From CAZTLI01 sp964614375 (GTDB taxonomy: Bacteria; Chloroflexota; Anaerolineae; Aggregatilineales; Phototrophicaceae): DNA of 11,288 bases. Below the pieces are notes generated by a model. It did no database searches, was not told where the DNA came from, and saw nothing but the letters and a program-made list of their open reading frames with translations. This document shows, in pieces, positions 7,309 to 11,288 of this stretch. The stretch covers positions 1-11,288 of the forward strand of contig CAZTLI010000149.1 in the NCBI GenBank assembly GCA_964614375.1, given 5' to 3'. Both the position numbers and the translations under genes were made by a program. How positions within the stretch are numbered: position 1 is the first letter of the stretch; every line of letters begins with the position of its first letter.

Positions 7309-7782
7309 ATGATCAATGTGTTATTTGTATGTTTGGGGAATATTTGTCGGTCACCAATGGCAGAGGCGGTCTTTCGTGATAGTGTCCAAAAGGCGGGACT
7401 AGCCGACAGATTTCAGATTGATTCCGCTGGAACAGGGAGTTGGCACGTCGGTGAAGCGGCTCATGCAGGCACACTGCGCGTCCTCGAAAAACATGGCATC
7501 GTCCACAAAGGGCGCGCCCGACAATTCAAACGCAGCGACTTTGATAAATTTGATTATATTCTGGCGATGGACAGCGCCAATCTTAGCAGTCTCCACAGCT
7601 TAAATGTGGAGTCGGATGCCGCACTCACCCTGTTTTTGAGCTATGCCAACGACGTGGGCACGGTCAAGGTTGAAGACGTGCCCGACCCCTATTACAACAA
7701 TCGCTTTGATGAAGTCTATGATTTAGTGAAGAAAGGCAGCGCGGCGCTGCTGGCGCACATTCGCGAACAGCACAATCTATAA
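7309..7782 (+). CDS. Low-molecular-weight protein-tyrosine phosphatase
   Basis: A cytoplasmic phosphatase that removes phosphate from phosphotyrosine (or acts as arsenate reductase in related branches). The P-loop CLGNICRS begins at Cys8, the nucleophile, with Arg14 binding the phosphate. The general acid is Asp126 in the DPYY motif (126-129), as expected for active LMW-PTPs. At 157 residues it is of normal length with no truncation. The start could be TTG 7303, ATG 7306 or ATG 7309; I prefer 7309 because AAGG (7298-7301) is then 7 bases upstream. It is the second gene of an operon with a bactofilin. In other bacteria LMW-PTPs usually partner a tyrosine kinase of capsule synthesis, but none is present here, so the substrate is unknown. 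Confidence 0.93.
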   Translation: MINVLFVCLGNICRSPMAEAVFRDSVQKAGLADRFQIDSAGTGSWHVGEAAHAGTLRVLEKHGIVHKGRARQFKRSDFDKFDYILAMDSANLSSLHSLNVESDAALTLFLSYANDVGTVKVEDVPDPYYNNRFDEVYDLVKKGSAALLAHIREQHNL

Positions 7783-7800
7783 TGTGGCTGCAACATACGT

Positions 7801-8268
7801 CTATTTCTTCCGGGTGCGTTTGGGTGGACGATCTTTGGCATTGAGGATTTTGCGAAGTTCTTTTATCAGGATGGTGCTGTTTTCATAATCACCCCGAAAT
7901 GGCACATACATCGCCGCTGCCACAGCGACCACCAGGATCGCCAGAATCGCGTTACCCCGACTCAAGACAATCAAGCCCAGCACCAGCATGACCCCAAACA
8001 CCAGCGCCTGACCCTCTCTGCTGAGGCCGTCGGGCACATGACCACGAACAATCGTCACTTTGTCTTCGCGCTCCAAGGTGCCCTGTAGTTTGGTCATCCG
8101 GTTGAAGCGTTTGGCAACCGTCGTGGACATCGACATCGAAAATCGCCCGCCCTTTTCTATCCAGCCATCCATCGCGGGGCGTGACGCTGTGCCCGCTTGA
8201 TGCAGACGATCATTAATCGCACTCAAGCATTGTTTTACCGTTTTATCCGTATACATTTCAAACCGCAC
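7801..8268 (-). CDS. Hypothetical two-TM protein with a soluble domain split by the membrane hairpin
   Basis: Not recognised. Residues 1-75 look like an alpha/beta soluble segment: a strand RFEMY, a helix TVKQCLSAINDRL, then strands around 42-50 (RFSMSMSTT) and 61-76. Residues 87-103 and 107-124 are two closely spaced membrane helices forming a hairpin. Residues 130-142 form a final helix (TILIKELRKIL), and the tail is strongly basic (KRTRKK). The soluble parts on both sides of the hairpin would face the same side, most likely the cytoplasm given the basic tail. The start is GTG 8268; ATG 8256 is the alternative. A G-rich run lies 12 bases before the GTG, which is rather far. It sits 54 bases downstream of the SDR gene with no clear promoter or terminator between, so co-transcription is likely. 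It converges with the phosphatase gene with only 18 bases between stops. Confidence 0.7.
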   Translation of the reverse strand: MRFEMYTDKTVKQCLSAINDRLHQAGTASRPAMDGWIEKGGRFSMSMSTTVAKRFNRMTKLQGTLEREDKVTIVRGHVPDGLSREGQALVFGVMLVLGLIVLSRGNAILAILVVAVAAAMYVPFRGDYENSTILIKELRKILNAKDRPPKRTRKK

Positions 8269-8322
8269 CGTTGTGTTTTGCCCCCCTTTCCAACGTCTGT
8301 TTGCTATGCCGTGATGGTCTGT

Positions 8323-9096
8323 TTACAGCGATGGCACGAGCAAACCCCCATCCACCACAAAAACCTGCCCTGTCGCAAAATCCGACGCGCGTGACGCCAG
8401 ATAGACCGCGATTCCGGCGATGTCAATGGTTTCGCCGAGTCGTCCGACAGGCGTTCGTAGTTCGACTTGCTTGCGGAGTTCATCATTTTCCCACAGGGTT
8501 TTGGCGAAATAGGTCTTCACCAGACCCGGCGCTATCGCATTGACCTGAATATTGTCTGCGCCAAGTTCCATCGCGAACGTTTTTGTAAGGCTGATGACCG
8601 CGGCTTTGGTCATGCTGTAAATACCCTGAAATTGACCAGGCCGTAAGCCCGCGACAGACGCGACGTTGATGATTTTGCCACCCCCGTGCTGGCGCATCAC
8701 CGCGACGCAGGCTTGTGTCAACCAGACATTGCCCATGATGTTGACTTCGATGGTTTTCTGCCAGAAGCTGTCTTCAGCCTCCAGCGTATTACCAAAATGC
8801 GGATTGGTGGCGGCATTGTTAACGAGAATATCGACCTTGCCATAATGCTTAACCGTTTTATCGACCAGCGCCTGCAACGCCGCCTTATCCCCATTATGCG
8901 CGGCAACAGGCAGCACATCCGCGCCATTGGCAGCCATTTCGGCAGCCACTTCATCGAGCGATTCCTGCTTACGGCTCGAAATGACCACACGCGCACCCGC
9001 AGCGGCAAGTTGTTCAGCAATCGTCTGCCCAATCCCGCGTGATGCGCCTGTGATAAGGGCAACTTTTCCGGTCAAATCAAATAATTCGATGGTCAT
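8323..9096 (-). CDS. Classical SDR family oxidoreductase
   Basis: A short-chain dehydrogenase/reductase, cytoplasmic, interconverting a carbonyl and an alcohol with NAD(P)H. The cofactor motif TGASRGIG is at 16-23, the structural NNA motif at 93-95, and the catalytic residues are Ser147 (NVASVAG), Tyr160 and Lys164 (YSMTKAA). Arg20 in the glycine motif and the SSRK turn after the second strand (40-43) suggest preference for NADP(H). The length of 257 residues is typical. The substrate cannot be read from sequence; the pattern resembles 3-oxoacyl-ACP-reductase-like and DHRS4-like SDRs. I chose ATG 9096 because GGAGA lies 7 bases upstream and the predicted transcript starts near 9131. An in-frame ATG at 9126 would be nearly leaderless. 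Confidence 0.93.
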   Translation of the reverse strand: MTIELFDLTGKVALITGASRGIGQTIAEQLAAAGARVVISSRKQESLDEVAAEMAANGADVLPVAAHNGDKAALQALVDKTVKHYGKVDILVNNAATNPHFGNTLEAEDSFWQKTIEVNIMGNVWLTQACVAVMRQHGGGKIINVASVAGLRPGQFQGIYSMTKAAVISLTKTFAMELGADNIQVNAIAPGLVKTYFAKTLWENDELRKQVELRTPVGRLGETIDIAGIAVYLASRASDFATGQVFVVDGGLLVPSL

Positions 9097-9137
9097 GCAG
9101 CTATCTCCAGAAACGTATGTATTCAATAACCGCGCCG

Positions 9138-9166
9138 ATTATGCGTCATGCCCGCCGCATCGTCAA
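9138..9166 (-). promoter_or_regulatory. Sigma70-type promoter of the SDR gene
   Basis: On the minus strand TTGACG (9166-9161; 5 of 6) and CATAAT (9143-9138; 5 of 6) are exactly 17 bases apart. The predicted start is near 9131, giving a 35-base leader. This is one of the best promoters in the window, and it settles the SDR start codon. Confidence 0.7.
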
Positions 9167-9204
9167 ACAATTAGCCTATCCACACAAGCAGCAGCGACGA
9201 TAGA

Positions 9205-9396
9205 TCACGCATGACCTGCTGGTGTATCTGTCTCGCGTTGTAAAATGACAAATCCCCAGACTAAGCCCGCGCCGCTGCCACCACCCGCAGTCTTTATCTC
9301 CCAGCCTTCATTGACCAGACGGGTGAGTTCTCTTTCACCGTCTTCACGCCCCTCACGGTCATCAATAAAGGTCACAATCTTGATTTCTTTTGCCAT
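9205..9396 (-). CDS. Small DUF4177-like protein
   Basis: A 63-residue soluble protein. It has a beta strand (IKIVTFID, 5-12), a charged helix containing ELTRLVNEGWEI (23-34), a glycine-rich turn (38-44) and a last strand WGFVILQRE (47-55). The pattern strand, helix ending in EGWE, strand ending in VILQR resembles the DUF4177 family of small proteins of unknown function. A strong GAGGAGGG ribosome-binding sequence lies about 10 bases before the ATG, which supports real translation. A TACAAT (9440-9435 on the minus strand) could be its -10, but no good -35 precedes it. The SDR gene downstream has its own promoter. Confidence 0.7.
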   Translation of the reverse strand: MAKEIKIVTFIDDREGREDGERELTRLVNEGWEIKTAGGGSGAGLVWGFVILQRETDTPAGHA

Positions 9397-9555
9397 TACG
9401 CTTTCGCCCTCCTCAGGATATGGATATGTTCTCCATTGTACGGGGATGGGATAGATTGCGCCAGATAAACCAGAAAGGAGTCAATTAACCCAATATCGGT
9501 GACGGTATTTCACGATAATGGTACGGCAGGTTGTGCGACACAGCGATGCTCAGAA

Positions 9556-9574
9556 TCGCCTGTAAAACAGGCGA
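9556..9574. repeat. Perfect hairpin-forming inverted repeat
   Basis: TCGCCTGT (9556-9563) and ACAGGCGA (9567-9574) are perfect 8-bp arms around a 3-base loop. No T-run follows on either strand, so it is not an ordinary terminator. It sits in the gene-free stretch. Confidence 0.75.
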
Positions 9575-9748
9575 GAAGCGCGTAATGTTATGTAACTAAT
9601 TGCATCAATACAGCCTATACGATGGCAATCTGACAGGCACTCAATTTCCGATTGTGGGCAAGAATATTCCGGCATTGCAGGCGCAGAAAACGATTAGATA
9701 TTCGATACATCGGTAAACAAGCCTGAACAAGCAAATCGGCATTAATTT

Positions 9749-9757
9749 TGCTACACT
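9749..9757 (+). promoter_or_regulatory. Candidate kynB promoter (extended -10)
   Basis: TGCTACACT at 9749-9757 is a TGn-extended -10 with TACACT (4 of 6). It predicts a start near 9764 and a 34-base leader. An alternative is TTGCTA (9748-9753) with TATTAA (9772-9777), 18 bases apart. Both are moderate. Confidence 0.4.
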
Positions 9758-9797
9758 GAAATTCGGTTTACTATTAAGAATAAACAAGAACGCATTC

Positions 9798-10427
9798 ATG
9801 ATATACGATATTACACGCACCATTTCTACAAAAACCAGTGTCTGGCCCGGTGACAGCCCCTATCAGGTCGTGCCTTTGCTCAAAATTGCCGCCGGTGAAT
9901 CGGTCAATTTGACGACAGTCACATTCAGTCCGCACACAGGCACACACGCCGACGCCTATTTTCACTATCGGCGCGAGGGGGCGTATGCTGCCGAAATGCC
10001 GCTTGTGCATTATGTGGGACGGGCACGAGTCGTCAGCGTCACGCGGCGTACCGGGTCACTTGTGCCGGGCGACTTTGCCCATGTGGATTTGACAGGTGCG
10101 GAACGGTTGTTGATTCACAGTCATGTGAGCGGTTTGCCCGATGATCAATGGCCGGATGTATTTCCACATTTGAGTGTGGAATTGATTACATGGTTGGCAC
10201 AGCTCAATGTCAGACTGATTGGACTGGATTCGCCATCCGTCGATGATTTCAACAGTAAAGACCTGCCCTGTCATCATGCCCTGTGGCAGCACGGCATGGT
10301 CAATCTTGAATCGCTCATGCTGCGCGATGTACCCGATGGCGATTATGAATTGGTCGCCCTACCGCTCAAACTCGATTTAGCCTGTGGTTCGCCCGTCCGT
10401 GCGATTTTGCGCCCGCTTTCTACTTAA
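9798..10427 (+). CDS. kynB: Kynurenine formamidase (arylformamidase), cyclase family
   Basis: Hydrolyses N-formyl-L-kynurenine to kynurenine and formate, the second step of tryptophan breakdown; a cytoplasmic metal-dependent hydrolase. The metal motif SPHTGTHADAYFH (44-56) supplies His46, His50, Asp52 and His56. The second block GLDSPSVDDFNSKDLPCHHA (142-161) includes His160. It is followed by HGMVNLESLML with Glu171 and by GDYELVALPLKL and SPVRAILR near the C-terminus. The whole protein (209 residues) is collinear with proteobacterial KynB as I remember it, including the WPGD motif at 16-19. The leader has only a weak purine stretch (AAGAA) before the ATG. No tryptophan dioxygenase or kynureninase is in the window, so a related cyclase-family amidase with another substrate remains possible. 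A small membrane protein gene follows 12 bases later in the same operon. Confidence 0.85.
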   Translation: MIYDITRTISTKTSVWPGDSPYQVVPLLKIAAGESVNLTTVTFSPHTGTHADAYFHYRREGAYAAEMPLVHYVGRARVVSVTRRTGSLVPGDFAHVDLTGAERLLIHSHVSGLPDDQWPDVFPHLSVELITWLAQLNVRLIGLDSPSVDDFNSKDLPCHHALWQHGMVNLESLMLRDVPDGDYELVALPLKLDLACGSPVRAILRPLST

Positions 10428-10439
10428 GGAGAGACTCTT

Positions 10440-10775
10440 ATGCAAGGTGATGCCTTGATTTTTTTCGCGCTGTTTGCCCTTGTACTGGTCGGCATGTATC
10501 TGGCGATTCGCCGTGAATGGGCACCCCCCGGCCTTGTCGCTGGCGTGGGTATGGTCGGCAGTATTGTCACAATGGTGTTGACCTCGCTCGCAAACGACAA
10601 CAGTATCATTCAGGCCCTGGTCGCGGGAATACTGGTCGGTGGATTATTTACTGCCGCGACCCTTGCCGCAGCATGGTATTTTCACAGCAACGAGATGCGT
10701 GCCCGTCATCCAGACCACAAGCAGATGCAGCCCACATCTGATGATGTGCCCGAAGAAGGTGAAGTGTATTATTAG
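10440..10775 (+). CDS. Small three-TM membrane protein in the kynB operon
   Basis: Not recognised. Its 111 residues include three hydrophobic helices at about 4-22, 30-49 and 57-80, followed by a polar tail of 30 residues (His/Arg then acidic, ending GEVYY). The ribosome-binding site AAGGAG (10426-10431) overlaps the kynB stop codon and lies 8 bases before the ATG, so translation of the two genes is closely linked. The spacing implies a shared transcript, but nothing in the sequence shows a functional link to kynurenine. No transport-family motif is visible, and at three helices it is too small for a solute carrier by itself. No clear terminator follows in the 105 bases before the next, convergent gene. 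Confidence 0.75.
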   Translation: MQGDALIFFALFALVLVGMYLAIRREWAPPGLVAGVGMVGSIVTMVLTSLANDNSIIQALVAGILVGGLFTAATLAAAWYFHSNEMRARHPDHKQMQPTSDDVPEEGEVYY

Positions 10776-10880
10776 CAAGTCAGCAGGTCAGTAAACAGCA
10801 TTCAGCCTCATCTTCAGGACATCGAGACGGACTGCAAGGTTGCTGTCTTATTCGTAACCTGCAATGATCCATTGTGATTA

Positions 10881-11288
10881 CTATGGCGAAGTCGTCACCA
10901 GGATCAGTCGATAGCGACCTTCACCATCAAACCGGGTTGCTTCAATCGTGTAAAAGCCGTTAGCAGGCAACTGCACCTGTGCTAGCTGCGAATCACGCCC
11001 CATCGAAATGTCGGCAGAATCATCATTTTCATCTATCAGCGCGCCGCGTGCATCATATAGGCGGACGATGGGGTCCAGTGTGCCACTTTCGGCAGTCATC
11101 GTGATGGTGATAACCTGTCCTGCCCGGCCTTCAAACGCCCAGCGCTGCGCCGGAATCACATTACTGATTTCGCCTGTATGCTGCCCCGCACCATCAACCA
11201 GTTCAAATGTCCGTGTCAAACTAATGCCGAGTATGTATGTCCCTGTCCCCGCCACTTGCTCCACCAGAATGACATACGTCCCATCCAT
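10881..11288 (-). CDS. PPC-like beta-sandwich repeat protein (C-terminal part, 5' end outside window)
   Basis: The frame is open from the window edge to a TAG at 10881, so only the last 135 residues are seen. The Met at the edge is probably internal. Residues 1-26 look like the end of one beta-sandwich domain (GTYVILVEQVAGTGTYILGI). Residues 40-131 form one complete domain like the bacterial pre-peptidase C-terminal (PPC) fold: an opening AQRWAFEG strand, GQVITITMTA, a DPIVRLYDARGALIDENDD segment, and a closing FYTIEATR...GRYRLIL strand pair. Such domains usually occur as repeats in secreted or surface proteins and help with secretion or binding. The protein ends directly after the last domain, with no anchor. 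A signal peptide and any catalytic domain would lie upstream, outside the window. Confidence 0.75.
   Translation of the reverse strand: MDGTYVILVEQVAGTGTYILGISLTRTFELVDGAGQHTGEISNVIPAQRWAFEGRAGQVITITMTAESGTLDPIVRLYDARGALIDENDDSADISMGRDSQLAQVQLPANGFYTIEATRFDGEGRYRLILVTTSP

Larger units (their letters stand above)
9397..9797 (+). other. 400-bp stretch without a convincing gene
   Basis: No open frame here has both a start and a ribosome-binding site. It is locally more AT-rich than its neighbours. It holds a possible -10 for the DUF4177-like gene (9440-9435), a perfect 8-bp hairpin (9556-9574), a 38-codon open frame (9600-9716) without a translation signal, and the kynB promoter. A 60-codon minus-strand frame at 9641-9823 overlaps the kynB start, lacks homology signals, and is not accepted. 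Confidence 0.6.

Noticed and set aside
9641..9823. 60-codon minus-strand frame with hydrophobic stretches
   Set aside because: It overlaps the kynB start and promoter, has no ribosome-binding site and shows no recognisable pattern.
7591..10181. Similar inverted repeats CTCCACA-N7-TGTGGAG (7591-7611) and TTCCACA-N6-TGTGGAA (10162-10181)
   Set aside because: Both lie deep inside conserved coding regions (phosphatase and kynB). A shared 5-base core in two copies is likely chance.
10835..10875. Possible hairpin (TGCAAGGTT with AACCTGCA) between the convergent genes
   Set aside because: The stem has a bulge, the loop is about 14 bases and no T-run follows, so it is not supported as a terminator.

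Overview
The window looks like ordinary chromosomal DNA from a free-living bacterium, most probably a member of the Chloroflexota (Anaerolineae-like). The lineage is inferred from a membrane-anchored SH3-like protein with a long Thr-Pro tail, a family of multi-TM hypothetical proteins ending in a GAPFWF motif, PPC-type beta-sandwich repeats and intermediate GC content. No database search was possible. I see no tRNA, rRNA, CRISPR array, insertion sequence or phage gene.

Layout. Positions 1-638 carry a single-pass envelope protein with an SH3-like domain. Positions 723-2039 carry a 438-residue membrane protein with its own promoter and a strong terminator. On the minus strand follow a complete phosphohexomutase (2093-3535) and, separated from it by a terminator, an iron-containing alcohol dehydrogenase / glycerol-1-phosphate dehydrogenase (G1PDH)-like protein (3627-4661). 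The latter is divergent from fhs, formate-tetrahydrofolate ligase (4878-6575), which ends in a good hairpin terminator. Next is a two-gene plus-strand unit of a bactofilin and a low-molecular-weight tyrosine phosphatase (6709-7782). Three minus-strand genes follow: a small two-TM protein (7801-8268), an SDR oxidoreductase (8323-9096) and a 63-residue DUF4177-like protein (9205-9396). A 400-bp stretch without a convincing gene (9397-9797) precedes kynB (kynurenine formamidase), which is coupled to a small membrane protein (9798-10775). The window closes with the C-terminal part of a PPC-domain protein on the minus strand, whose 5' part lies beyond the edge.

The genes do not form one pathway. 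They are a mix of C1-folate metabolism (fhs), sugar-phosphate metabolism (phosphohexomutase), cytoskeleton and signalling (bactofilin with phosphatase), tryptophan catabolism (kynB) and envelope proteins. The most notable item is the G1PDH-like protein. Its NAD-binding and fold motifs are intact, but all three positions expected to bind the catalytic metal (Asp, His, His) are substituted (Glu153, Gln237, Pro254). Its promoter and a candidate fhs promoter also share one -35 element back to back.
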